DNA of 43,527 nucleotides from contig CAUBIC010000018.1 of the NCBI GenBank assembly GCA_958435945.1, positions 1 to 43,527 on the forward strand, given 5' to 3'. This DNA comes from an uncultured Collinsella sp. GTDB taxonomy: Bacteria > Actinomycetota > Coriobacteriia > Coriobacteriales > Coriobacteriaceae. The translations under genes and the position numbers were made by a program. Position 1 is the first letter of the stretch, and the number at the start of each line of letters is the position of its first letter. Below are positions 15,731 to 24,176 of this stretch, piece after piece. Under the pieces are notes generated by a model, which did no database searches, had not been told where the DNA came from, and saw only the letters and a program-made list of their open reading frames with translations.

Positions 15731-16628
15731 TCCTAAGAAGCGCGGCGGCTTGGGTCGTGGTCTCAATGCACTGGTCTCAGAAGCTGAATATGAGACTGGT
15801 GGATCTGCAGCGTCAGCATCAAATGCCGTTTCGGAAACTAAGCTTCCAATCGAAGACATCGTTCCGAACCCAAATCAGCCACGAATTCACTTCAACGAGA
15901 CCGAGCTTCGAGAGTTGAGTGAGTCAATTCAGGAGCATGGCGTTCTTCAGCCGCTTCTTGTGCGCAAGCACGGTAATGGCTATGAGATTATCGCAGGTGA
16001 GCGCCGTTATCAGGCTTCGAAACTTGCGGGTCTTGAGGAGCTCCCCGTCATCATTAAAGATGTTGATGATGAGCAGATGCTTGCACTCGCGCTGATTGAA
16101 AACCTTCAGCGCTCTGACCTTAACCCCGTCGAAGAGGCAAAGGGATATCGACAGCTCATCGATGCGAGCGGTATGACTCAAGAAGCCTTGTCAAAGGCTG
16201 TCAGCAAGTCTCGTTCCGCAATCACCAATTCGTTGCGCCTGCTTGATCTTCCAGAGGTAGTTCAGCAGATGATCTTCGAAGGCAAACTGACTGCTGGTCA
16301 TGCGCGTGCAATTCTTGCGGTTCCGTATGAAGATGCGCGCATTAATCTTGCTGAGAAGGTTGTTGCAGAGGGATTGTCTGTCCGTGCGACGGAAAATCTT
16401 GCCCCACTGTTTTCTGCCGGAGAGACGCCTAAAACACCTCGCCCTGCAACGCCTCAGTCTTTTAAGAAGGCTGCACGCGTTCTGCGTCAGGTGTTTAACA
16501 CGAACGTTCGCGTCAAGAGCTCGCGCGGCAAGAATAAAATCGAGATCGAGTTTAAGGATGAGGAAGAGCTGTCTCGCATTCTTGGCGAGATGATTCAATT
16601 TGACCAGGGAGATCAGGATGAAGAATAA
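15723..16628 (+). CDS. parB: Chromosome partitioning protein ParB
   Basis: A 301-residue CTP-dependent DNA clamp that loads at parS and recruits condensin. It starts with the basic ParA-stimulating peptide PSPKKRGGLGRGLNALVSE, has the CTPase boxes (LRELSESIQEHGVLQPLLVR and GERRYQASKLAGL, near residue 90), a helix-turn-helix (MTQEALSKAVSKSRSAITNSLRLL) and an acidic dimerisation C-terminus. GTG start at 15723 lies inside parA. Its 3' end overlaps the small membrane-protein gene. Confidence 0.97.
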   Translation: MPSPKKRGGLGRGLNALVSEAEYETGGSAASASNAVSETKLPIEDIVPNPNQPRIHFNETELRELSESIQEHGVLQPLLVRKHGNGYEIIAGERRYQASKLAGLEELPVIIKDVDDEQMLALALIENLQRSDLNPVEEAKGYRQLIDASGMTQEALSKAVSKSRSAITNSLRLLDLPEVVQQMIFEGKLTAGHARAILAVPYEDARINLAEKVVAEGLSVRATENLAPLFSAGETPKTPRPATPQSFKKAARVLRQVFNTNVRVKSSRGKNKIEIEFKDEEELSRILGEMIQFDQGDQDEE

Positions 16629-16872
16629 AGTTCTGACTGCTCTTGCTTTGGCTGCAACTGTAGCGGTTGGTGCGTTTGCGGGATTTAAGATCGCAACAGA
16701 CGATGAATTGCGTGGTCGTCTGCTTCGCGGAGCGCAAGATATCGTCGATACGTCCAAAAAGAAAATGGATGTTATGACTGAGGATGTCGCTATGCGTACA
16801 GCTCAGGTAACTAAGAATCCCAAGATTAATCAAGATTGGGTTAACCATCAATGGGAAAATGTAGGCTTTTAG
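16618..16872 (+). CDS. Small membrane-anchored protein (YtxH-like)
   Basis: An 84-residue protein of unknown function. It has a single N-terminal hydrophobic segment (about residues 4-25, LTALALAATVAVGAFAGFKIA) followed by a charged helical region with Lys/Arg and Asp/Glu, an arrangement reminiscent of YtxH-type proteins, though I cannot assign it firmly. The ATG at 16618 overlaps the end of parB by 11 bases and follows a ribosome-site-like AGGGAG, so it is probably co-translated with parB. Confidence 0.7.
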   Translation: MKNKVLTALALAATVAVGAFAGFKIATDDELRGRLLRGAQDIVDTSKKKMDVMTEDVAMRTAQVTKNPKINQDWVNHQWENVGF

Positions 16873-16880
16873 GTACCTAA
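16869..16880. repeat. 12-bp palindrome TTAGGTACCTAA, copy 2
   Basis: Second copy of the perfect palindrome seen at 13365-13376. This one spans the stop codon of the small membrane-protein gene. Confidence 0.6.
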
Positions 16881-16898
16881 CAATTACTAGCCTTTTTT

Positions 16899-16943
16899 AA
16901 GGGGTCCTTGTCTGAACGCCAGAACAAGGACCCCTTATTTCTT
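16899..16943 (+). terminator. Terminator of the parAB operon
   Basis: A 13-bp stem, AAGGGGTCCTTGT / ACAAGGACCCCTT with a one-base bulge near the loop, is followed by T-rich ATTTCTTT. Confidence 0.8.
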
Positions 16944-16993
16944 TCGAAAAAGTTGTTGAACAATCGCTCGATGCGAATTAGCGATAGATATGA

Positions 16994-17029
16994 AACAGCC
17001 CCGGTTGCAATTAAGCAACCGGGGCTGTT
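16994..17029 (-). terminator. Perfect 15-bp hairpin, probable rlmN terminator
   Basis: Stem AACAGCCCCGGTTGC / GCAACCGGGGCTGTT with loop AATTAA. On the minus strand it follows the rlmN stop by about 36 bases, with a short T tract after it. The T tract is weak but the stem is very stable. Confidence 0.6.
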
Positions 17030-17032
17030 CGA

Positions 17033-17048
17033 TGTTTCACATGAAACG
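17033..17048. promoter_or_regulatory. Degenerate parS-like site near rlmN
   Basis: TGTTTCACATGAAACG matches parS at 14 of 16 positions and keeps most of the dyad. It lies 2.2 kb from the three perfect sites, in the gap between the rlmN stop and its terminator hairpin. Confidence 0.55.
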
Positions 17049-17064
17049 TTTAGGTTGGTCTCCC

Positions 17065-18117
17065 CTACGCGTTCTTCTGAACCTTGAAGCGCTGCTTGAG
17101 TTGGCCGCAAGCAGCGTCGATATCGTTGCCGCGAGAGTTACGGATCGTGGTCTCAATGCCACGGGACTCAAGACGACGCTGAAGGTCTTCAACCTTATGA
17201 ATCGGTGACGGTTTGAGAGGACTGCCCTCGATATCGTTGAGCTGGATCAGGTTGACGTGGCACAGCGTGCCCTCGCAGAAGTCGCAGAGCGCCTGCATCT
17301 CGGGGTTGGTGTCATTGACGCCCTCGATCATGGCGTATTCGTATGTCGGACGGCGGCCGGTCTTTTCGGTGTAGAGCTGAAGGGCCTCGTGAAGGCGCAA
17401 AAGCGTGTACTTCTTAACGCCCGGCATGAGCTTATTGCGCGTGGACTGAATGGCAGAGTGCAGCGAGACGGCGAGCGTGAACTGCTCGGGAATGTCGGCA
17501 AACTTGCGAATACCAGGAATGACGCCGCTGGTGGAGACAGTGAGATGACGTGCTCCAATACCGATTCCATCGGGGTCATTAAGAATACGCAGTGCCTTGA
17601 GGACCTCGTCGTAGTTGGCGAAAGGCTCACCCTGGCCCATGAACACGACGCTCGTCGCGCGCTCACCAAAGTCGTTGGAAACATGCAGTACCTGGTCAAC
17701 GATCTCTTGAGCGGTCAGTGAGCGCTTGAGGCCGTTCAGACCGGTAGCGCAAAAAGCGCAGCCCATACCACAGCCGGCTTGGGTAGATACGCAGACAGAC
17801 AGCTTGTTGCGACGAGGCATGCCGACGGTCTCGACGGAGATACCGTCGTGGTACTCGAGTAGGTATTTACGAGAGCCATCCTTAGACACCTGCTTGGCGA
17901 GCTCGGTCGGCGTGTCGAAGGCAAATGCCTCCTTCAGCTGCTCGCGGAAGGCCTTGGGAAGGTTGGTCATGTCATCAAACGAACAAACGTTCTTCTCAAA
18001 AACCCATTCGATGAGCTGCTTTGCGCGAAAAGCGGGTTGGCCGAGTTCGGCGACAAGTTCGCGAATATCGTTTTGGCTCAAGTCGCGAATGTCTTGAGAT
18101 TTAGTCCTGGGATTCAT
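17065..18117 (-). CDS. rlmN: 23S rRNA (adenine2503-C2)/tRNA methyltransferase RlmN
   Basis: Radical-SAM methyltransferase that methylates A2503 of 23S rRNA and A37 of some tRNAs. The cluster motif is CGMGCAFC (CxxxCxxC, about residues 119-126), with the GEP motif (FMGQGEPFANY) and the catalytic cysteine near the C-terminus (DIDAACGQL). 350 residues, normal length. ATG at 18115-18117 with GAAAGG upstream. It is transcribed against the replication-aligned genes. Confidence 0.96.
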   Translation of the reverse strand: MNPRTKSQDIRDLSQNDIRELVAELGQPAFRAKQLIEWVFEKNVCSFDDMTNLPKAFREQLKEAFAFDTPTELAKQVSKDGSRKYLLEYHDGISVETVGMPRRNKLSVCVSTQAGCGMGCAFCATGLNGLKRSLTAQEIVDQVLHVSNDFGERATSVVFMGQGEPFANYDEVLKALRILNDPDGIGIGARHLTVSTSGVIPGIRKFADIPEQFTLAVSLHSAIQSTRNKLMPGVKKYTLLRLHEALQLYTEKTGRRPTYEYAMIEGVNDTNPEMQALCDFCEGTLCHVNLIQLNDIEGSPLKPSPIHKVEDLQRRLESRGIETTIRNSRGNDIDAACGQLKQRFKVQKNA

Positions 18118-18202
18118 GGAAGCCTTTCGATTTTGGGGAAACGTAGAGGGTATCGCTACAATATGGTATCAGCTGCAGGAATTATAGAGGAGGAGTCTGC
18201 CC

Positions 18203-19168
18203 ATGCCGGGTAAAAGCCTAGAGAACATGCACGTAGCGGTCTTGGCGGGCGGCCATTCCGCCGAACGCGAGATTTCGCTCAATTCTGGAAAGAATGTCGT
18301 GGTGGCACTGAAGGAGGCCGGCTACACCTCGGTGGAGCTGCTCGACACCGCCGCCGATGGCTTTATGGTGACTATGGCGACCGGTGGCTTCGACGTGGCG
18401 TTTATCGCCATGCACGGCGCCGGCGGCGAGGATGGCGCCATGCAGGGGGCCATGGAGACGCTGGGTATCCCCTACACGGCGTCAGGCGTGCTCGCCAGCG
18501 CATGTGGCGCCGATAAAGAGGTTTCAAAGCTTCTGTATGCCAAGGCGGGCATCCCCATTGCCCCCGGCCTGGCGCTTGAGGCGGGCGACGAGGTCGATAT
18601 CGATCGTATCGTCGAGATTTGTGGCGAGCGGTGCTTTGTAAAGCCCGCCGTCAACGGCTCCAGCTATGGCATCTCTCTGGTCCATGAGCCCTCCGAGCTA
18701 CCCGCGGCAATCGCCAAGGCGTTTGAGTACGGCGACAAAGTGCTGGTCGAGAAGTGCATCGAGGGTACCGAGATTACCGTCGGCGTATACGGCGAGGATG
18801 ACGTGCGCGCCCTGCCGATTGTTGAGATCCGTAAGCCCGAAGACTGCGAGTTCTACGATCTGGACGTGAAGTATGTGGACCCCACGGATATCCATCGCAT
18901 TCCGGCGCAGATTTCGCCCGAGAACTATGCTCGTGCTCAGGAGCTCGCCTGTGCTGCCCATAAGGCACTCGGCTGCCTGGGTATCTCGCGCAGCGACTTT
19001 ATCGTGAGCGAGGATGGCCCCGTCATCCTCGAGACCAACACGATTCCCGGCATGACCGATACGTCGCTGTATCCGGATGAGATTCGCCACACCGATGACA
19101 TGACGTTCCCACAGGTCTGTGACAGTCTGATTCGTATGGGACTTCGTCGAGCGGGCGTTGCATGCTAA
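18203..19168 (+). CDS. ddl: D-alanine--D-alanine ligase
   Basis: ATP-grasp enzyme that makes D-Ala-D-Ala for peptidoglycan. It has the N-terminal motif VAVLAGGHSAEREISLNSG, HGAGGEDGAMQGAMETLGIPYTASG, VKPAVNGSSYGIS, and the metal-site motif ILETNTIPGMTDTSLYP. 321 residues. ATG at 18203 follows GAGGAGG. It overlaps the next gene by seven bases. Confidence 0.96.
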   Translation: MPGKSLENMHVAVLAGGHSAEREISLNSGKNVVVALKEAGYTSVELLDTAADGFMVTMATGGFDVAFIAMHGAGGEDGAMQGAMETLGIPYTASGVLASACGADKEVSKLLYAKAGIPIAPGLALEAGDEVDIDRIVEICGERCFVKPAVNGSSYGISLVHEPSELPAAIAKAFEYGDKVLVEKCIEGTEITVGVYGEDDVRALPIVEIRKPEDCEFYDLDVKYVDPTDIHRIPAQISPENYARAQELACAAHKALGCLGISRSDFIVSEDGPVILETNTIPGMTDTSLYPDEIRHTDDMTFPQVCDSLIRMGLRRAGVAC

Positions 19169-22056
19169 TCGAGGACGCTGTTTCGTCGGGAACGCCGCAG
19201 TTTGTCATCGATTCCTATGCCACGCTTGCCGAGCGTGCCAAAACCCAATCGTTTGGTCTCATCGAGGAAGATGTTATCGTCCTCGATACCGAAACCACGG
19301 GTCTTTCGGTGCAGGACAATGAACTGATTGAGATCTCGGCTGCCCGTCTTTCGGGCCGCGAGATCGTCGACCGGTTCGATACCTTCGTGCACCCCAAGCA
19401 GCTGATTCCCGCCGAGATTACCGAACTCACGAGCATTACAAACACCGATGTGGTGGATGCCCCATCGGCCGTCGATGCCGTGGCCGCTCTCGCCGATTTT
19501 GTCGGCGGCTGCCCGGTGATTGCGCATAACGCCACCTTCGACCGTTCGTTTATCGAGTCGGTCAAGGGCGGTGTCAACGTCAGCGGCATCTGGATCGATT
19601 CGCTGGCACTGTCGCGCATCGCACTTCCGCGCTTGGCCTCGCACAAGCTGTCTTTTATGGCCGACTTGTTTGGGTGCGATTCGGTGTCGCATCGCGCGAA
19701 CGCAGACGTTGATGCCCTGTGCGGTGTGTGGCGCGTGCTGTTGGTTGCGCTTACCGACCTGCCTTCGGGCCTTATGGCGCGCTTGGCGGACATGCACGCG
19801 GACGTGCCTTGGTCCTATCGCCCCATTTTTTCTTTTTTGGCCGGCCAGAACCCGGGTTCGATATTTTCGCTCAGCGCCGCTCGTGCTGACGTGCTCAAGG
19901 CCGATCGTGCAGACGATCGCGTTGATGCGGACGAGTTGCCGGTCCTTAAGATGCCGAGCCGTGAAGAGATCGAGGCGGATTATGCCCCCGGTGGCCTAGT
20001 CAATCGCATGTATCCCACGTACGAGCCGCGCGATGAGCAAATCGCGATGGCGCTCGAGGTCCGTGACGCGCTCGTTACGGGAACGCATCGCGTGATTGAG
20101 GCGGGGACGGGCGTCGGCAAATCGATGGCTTACCTGGTGCCTTTTGCCGAGGCCGCACGCCGCAACAACATCACGGTTGGTATCGCGACTAAATCGAATA
20201 ATCTTGCCGACCAGCTCATGTATCATGAGCTGCCCAAACTTGCCGATCAGCTGGACGGAGGCTTATCGTTTTGCGCCCTCAAGGGCTATGACCACTATCC
20301 ATGCTTGCGCAAGCTTGAGCGCATGAGCCGTAGCCAAGTCGAAATTACGACTAAGCGTGATCCTGCCGACACGCTTACGGCGGTCGCGGTCATCATGGCG
20401 TACGTGTGTCAGTCGGCCGATGGCGACCTCGACTCGCTCGGCATTCGTTGGCGCAGCGTCAACCGTCCCGACTTTACGACGGCCTCGCGCGAGTGCGCCC
20501 GTCGCTTATGCCCGTTTTTCCCCGATAAATGCCTGGTCCACGGCGCCCGCCGCCGCGCGGCGCATGCCGATGTGGTGGTCACCAACCATTCCCTGTTGTT
20601 CCGCAATGTTGCGGCCGAGGGCAGAATCTTGCCTCCGATTCGCCACTGGGTGATCGATGAGGCCCACTCCATCGAGCGCGAGGCGCGCCGTCAATGGGCG
20701 CGCGTGGTGTCGGCGGATGAATCGCGCGTTCTGTTTGAGCGCCTGGGTGGCTCGAGCACCGGTGCGCTGAGCCAGGTTTCCCGCGATTTGGCAACCTCGG
20801 AGGGCTCTACGCTCTACCTGGGTCTTACTGCCAAGGCGACGTCGACGGCTGCCCGCGCGAGCATGGCGATTGCCGATGTGTTCGATGGCGTGCGCGAGCT
20901 TGGCCGCCGTGCCCGCGGGGGCTATGACAACGCGAATCTGTGGATTGGCCCCGAGCTGCGCGTGTCGGATGACTGGCACGATTTTTTGCAGTCGGCCCAT
21001 ACCGCAATTGATGCGCTGGGCCAGGCGGATAAAAGCGTAGACGCGCTGGTGCAGGCCGTCGCCGCCGATAAGCCCGAGGTCGTCGTCGACCTGGGCGACA
21101 TTTCGCGCCGTCTGCACGAGTTGGTCGAGAATCTCAAGCTCATCATTGAAGGCACGGATGAGCACTACGTGTACTCGCTGCAGGTTAACCGTCGGCTGCG
21201 TGCGGGCGGGGAGTCTATGACCGCCGAGCGCATCGATATCGGCGAGGCCCTGGCGAACGAGTGGTTGCCCGAGGTGCACACGGCCATCTTCGCTTCGGCG
21301 ACCATGACGGTGTCCAAGAGCTTTGAGCATTTCAACCATGCCGTCGGCCTTGATCGCATCGGTGCGTCGACATCCTCATCGCTGCACCTGGATTCGAGCT
21401 ATGACTTTGACTCGAATATGGCCGTGGTCGTGGCGGGGGACATTCCCGATCCGCGCGATCGTGAGCGCTATCTGTCGGCGCTCGAGTGCGTGCTGGTCGA
21501 TGCCCATCTCGCCATGGGTGGATCGGTGCTCACGCTCTTCACTAACAGGCGCGATATGGAGGATCTGTATGCCCGTGTCGAGCCCAAATTGGCGCGAGCG
21601 GGTCTGGAACTCAATTGCCAACAGCGTAACTCGTCCCCACGTCGTCTGCGCGATCGGTTTATCAACGAGCCGACTTCATCGCTCTTTGCGCTCAAGGCCT
21701 TTTGGGAGGGCTTTGACGCCAGCGGCGAGACACTGCGTTGCGTCATTATCCCCAAGCTGCCGTTCTCGAGCCCCACGGATCCTCTTTCGTGTGAGCGCAA
21801 CCTGCGCGAGGACCGCGCTTGGGCGCGCTACTCGCTGCCCGAGGCGGTGCTCGAAGTCAAGCAGGCCGCCGGCCGTCTCATCCGCTCGTCGACTGATTGC
21901 GGCGTGCTCATCTTGGCAGATCCGCGCTTGGTGACAAAGGGCTACGGCAAGAAGTTCTTGACGTCGCTGCCCACGACTTCCTACCAGCGTATCGAGTCGG
22001 CGCAGATCGGTCATTATTTGCAGCTGTGGCGTGCACGCCACGAGCGACGCCGTTAA
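19162..22056 (+). CDS. dinG: Exonuclease-DinG fusion helicase with Fe-S cysteines
   Basis: 964 residues in two parts. Residues about 35-200 are a DnaQ-like DEDDh 3'-5' exonuclease (VLDTETTG, then HNATFDRSF and HRANADVDA). From about 270 on is an XPD/DinG-family superfamily 2 helicase: Walker A AGTGVGKS (about 314), DEAH box VIDEAHSIE, and C-terminal motif QAAGRLIRS. Cysteines C381, C445, C450 and C457 (spacing x4 and x6 at the end) fit the 4Fe-4S pattern of E. coli DinG, unlike B. subtilis DinG, which has the exonuclease but lacks the cluster. Likely acts in DNA-damage response or R-loop/replication-fork processing. Its stop codon overlaps that of the convergent WYL gene. Confidence 0.93.
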   Translation: MLIEDAVSSGTPQFVIDSYATLAERAKTQSFGLIEEDVIVLDTETTGLSVQDNELIEISAARLSGREIVDRFDTFVHPKQLIPAEITELTSITNTDVVDAPSAVDAVAALADFVGGCPVIAHNATFDRSFIESVKGGVNVSGIWIDSLALSRIALPRLASHKLSFMADLFGCDSVSHRANADVDALCGVWRVLLVALTDLPSGLMARLADMHADVPWSYRPIFSFLAGQNPGSIFSLSAARADVLKADRADDRVDADELPVLKMPSREEIEADYAPGGLVNRMYPTYEPRDEQIAMALEVRDALVTGTHRVIEAGTGVGKSMAYLVPFAEAARRNNITVGIATKSNNLADQLMYHELPKLADQLDGGLSFCALKGYDHYPCLRKLERMSRSQVEITTKRDPADTLTAVAVIMAYVCQSADGDLDSLGIRWRSVNRPDFTTASRECARRLCPFFPDKCLVHGARRRAAHADVVVTNHSLLFRNVAAEGRILPPIRHWVIDEAHSIEREARRQWARVVSADESRVLFERLGGSSTGALSQVSRDLATSEGSTLYLGLTAKATSTAARASMAIADVFDGVRELGRRARGGYDNANLWIGPELRVSDDWHDFLQSAHTAIDALGQADKSVDALVQAVAADKPEVVVDLGDISRRLHELVENLKLIIEGTDEHYVYSLQVNRRLRAGGESMTAERIDIGEALANEWLPEVHTAIFASATMTVSKSFEHFNHAVGLDRIGASTSSSLHLDSSYDFDSNMAVVVAGDIPDPRDRERYLSALECVLVDAHLAMGGSVLTLFTNRRDMEDLYARVEPKLARAGLELNCQQRNSSPRRLRDRFINEPTSSLFALKAFWEGFDASGETLRCVIIPKLPFSSPTDPLSCERNLREDRAWARYSLPEAVLEVKQAAGRLIRSSTDCGVLILADPRLVTKGYGKKFLTSLPTTSYQRIESAQIGHYLQLWRARHERRR

Positions 22057-22970
22057 AGCGGGCAGGTCAGGCTCTTCGCCATATCGCATAGACGCTTTGC
22101 CGAGGCGGGGTCATCCAGTATGCGGATGGCTCCGCCCGCTGCGATTACCTGGCAGAACAGCCAGTGCTCTGACCCATAACGCACGGTCACCGTCGCCATG
22201 TCTGCCCCGTTTGGCTCAATCGACATGATGCCGGCCCAGTCTAGGCGCTCTGCCATGTCGAGCGGCATGAGGAGTTTTGCGCTCTGCTCCGCTTGGGAAA
22301 GGGATTCGTGGAGGGACAAGGACGCGGATGTGTGGCGCTCCACAGAATCGTCGGTAAGGGCAAGGCCTTCGATTTTGTCCATGCGGTAGGAGCGCTGCGC
22401 ATCAACTTCGACATCCCAGGCAATCAGATATGTTTGGTCGCCATGCGTCGCGATGCGCAGGGGGTCGATGAGACGCTCACGCGGCCGTGTGTCGTCCATC
22501 GAACGGTAGATGATGCGGCATCGAACGCCGTCTTGAATCGCGCAGTTCAGCTGTTGCCAGTGCGATCCTCGGGCAACGGTATCGACGACGCGCTGGTTGT
22601 AGCCGAGTTTCTCGGGTAGGAGGGCGTGTCGGATACGCTCTGCTGCCCGAGAGTCGATTCCCATCGATTCGAGTTCGTGGTTGAGCACGGCACCTTCGGC
22701 GGCACTTAGGCGCAAGGGCAGCACACGCCCCGCATCGCCTGTCAGGATGATGCACTCGCCGTGGCGTTCGCAGATGATGCGTGCGCCCGACTCACGGTCA
22801 GCGAGGGTCGAGACGATATCGATAATTTCGTCGAGCGCCGCACCCGTGATATCAAAACGGCTGCAGATATCCCCTCGTGTCATACCGGTCTCACCGGCAG
22901 CGTAGAGGGCCTCCATGATGTCAATCGCACGCGAGAGCCTTTGCTCGCTGGTGAGTTTACGCGCGGGCAT
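22053..22970 (-). CDS. WYL-domain transcriptional regulator, PafC-like
   Basis: About 305 residues: an N-terminal helix-turn-helix (LSRAIDIMEALYAAGETGMTRGDICSRF...) and a C-terminal WYL domain (about 155-250, DQTYLIAWDVEVDAQRSYRMDKIEGL). The frame opens at 23030, but the ATG at 22968-22970 with AAAGGACGG upstream is preferred, overlapping the previous gene by 14 bases. The tandem arrangement with another WYL protein resembles PafB-PafC, the actinobacterial RecA-independent DNA-damage regulators, which bind as a pair. The assignment rests on layout and the WYL domain. Confidence 0.8.
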   Translation of the reverse strand: MPARKLTSEQRLSRAIDIMEALYAAGETGMTRGDICSRFDITGAALDEIIDIVSTLADRESGARIICERHGECIILTGDAGRVLPLRLSAAEGAVLNHELESMGIDSRAAERIRHALLPEKLGYNQRVVDTVARGSHWQQLNCAIQDGVRCRIIYRSMDDTRPRERLIDPLRIATHGDQTYLIAWDVEVDAQRSYRMDKIEGLALTDDSVERHTSASLSLHESLSQAEQSAKLLMPLDMAERLDWAGIMSIEPNGADMATVTVRYGSEHWLFCQVIAAGGAIRILDDPASAKRLCDMAKSLTCPL

Positions 22971-23979
22971 GCTCGTGCACCGTCCTTTCGATGAGGTGGT
23001 TCCACGCCAGTTTAAGTGCATCGGGGGCAACGGGTCTCATGCCGTCCATGGCGTGCTCCATACAAAACGAGGCAGCGGCATTAAGGTCGCGCACGCCGAC
23101 GGTCCAGGTCCAACCCTCTTCGGTGTGCGTGAGCTCCCCGCGACCGCGCGTTAGGCCGCTGACCATGTCGGCCTGGGCTTGCGGGGCAAACGAAAAGGTC
23201 GCCATAACGGGCTTGCAATCGGCAAAATCAAACTCGAAGAACAGGCGATCGTTCAGGTTAAAGTCGGCGGGGATGGAGTAGGCCTTCGAGGGGCGCCATG
23301 CGCGAACGATACGGTCGCAGCGAAACGTCCTGATTTCATCGGTGGCGTTGTCGAGTCCGCAAAAAAACGCCACACCCTCGTGCTCAAACATGCCGTATAC
23401 GCAGACGGTGCGCTCTTTTTGCTCCCCGTGCCCGTTTTGATACAAAAAGCGCAGTGCGCAGCGTTCGGCGAAAGCGCTCCACACCGCATCGACGGCGGGT
23501 AAGCGACGGGCGGGAGGCTCTTCTGCGGTCGATGCGCCGGTGAGGTAGGCGATCTTGGAGCGTATGTCTGCAAGCGGCGTGGCAAACGCGGCCGAACCGG
23601 TCGCAAGGGTCTGGTCGATAGCGTCGAGCAAGATGTCCGCGTCGTCTGCGGTGATGAGGCCACCGGCCGCAAACGTGTGCTCGCGATCGATGGTCCACGC
23701 GCTTTCTTCGGTTTCTTGGGCGCCTGCTGCGCGAACTTCCTTGATCGTGATTCCGCGTTCGAGGAGTTTTTCGCGATCGCGGCGAAACTTGCGCTTGTCC
23801 GAGTCGATATTGCCCGACCCATAGCCAAGATCGGAATCCAGGACAATTTGCTCTGTGGTCAATGGCTCGGGAGAGCTGTTGAGGACAAAGAACAGATTGA
23901 GGATGCGCTGGGCGGTCTTGTCGAAACCGGGTTCCGGCGCCCCATTTTTATTCGTTACGGTTGTATCGCTTGCCGTCAT
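22957..23979 (-). CDS. WYL-domain transcriptional regulator, PafB-like
   Basis: About 340 residues with an N-terminal winged helix (TAQRILNLFFVLNSSPEPLTTEQIV...) and a C-terminal WYL-type region (VCVYGMFEHEGVAFFCGLDNATDEIRTFRCDRIVRAW). The frame extends to 24012, but the second ATG at 23977-23979 has GAGGA four bases upstream and is more likely. It is translationally coupled to the following WYL gene. Promoter must lie in the 200-bp divergent gap shared with the M28-like gene. Confidence 0.8.
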   Translation of the reverse strand: MTASDTTVTNKNGAPEPGFDKTAQRILNLFFVLNSSPEPLTTEQIVLDSDLGYGSGNIDSDKRKFRRDREKLLERGITIKEVRAAGAQETEESAWTIDREHTFAAGGLITADDADILLDAIDQTLATGSAAFATPLADIRSKIAYLTGASTAEEPPARRLPAVDAVWSAFAERCALRFLYQNGHGEQKERTVCVYGMFEHEGVAFFCGLDNATDEIRTFRCDRIVRAWRPSKAYSIPADFNLNDRLFFEFDFADCKPVMATFSFAPQAQADMVSGLTRGRGELTHTEEGWTWTVGVRDLNAAASFCMEHAMDGMRPVAPDALKLAWNHLIERTVHEHARA

Positions 23980-24176
23980 AGAATCCTCGCATGGGAAGGT
24001 GTTTGATGCCATGATTTTAGTCCGATATGGAGATTAGGCTATATCCTTGTCCGCTCGCGGCGTTAAGATGGCCCGAATTCGGTCGTTTGCGCTCGCTCGG
24101 GGTATACTTTCGACTATATACGGTTCTAATGTGCATGCATTGGGCCTATTTGTCGGATTATGGATGTGGAGCGCAC

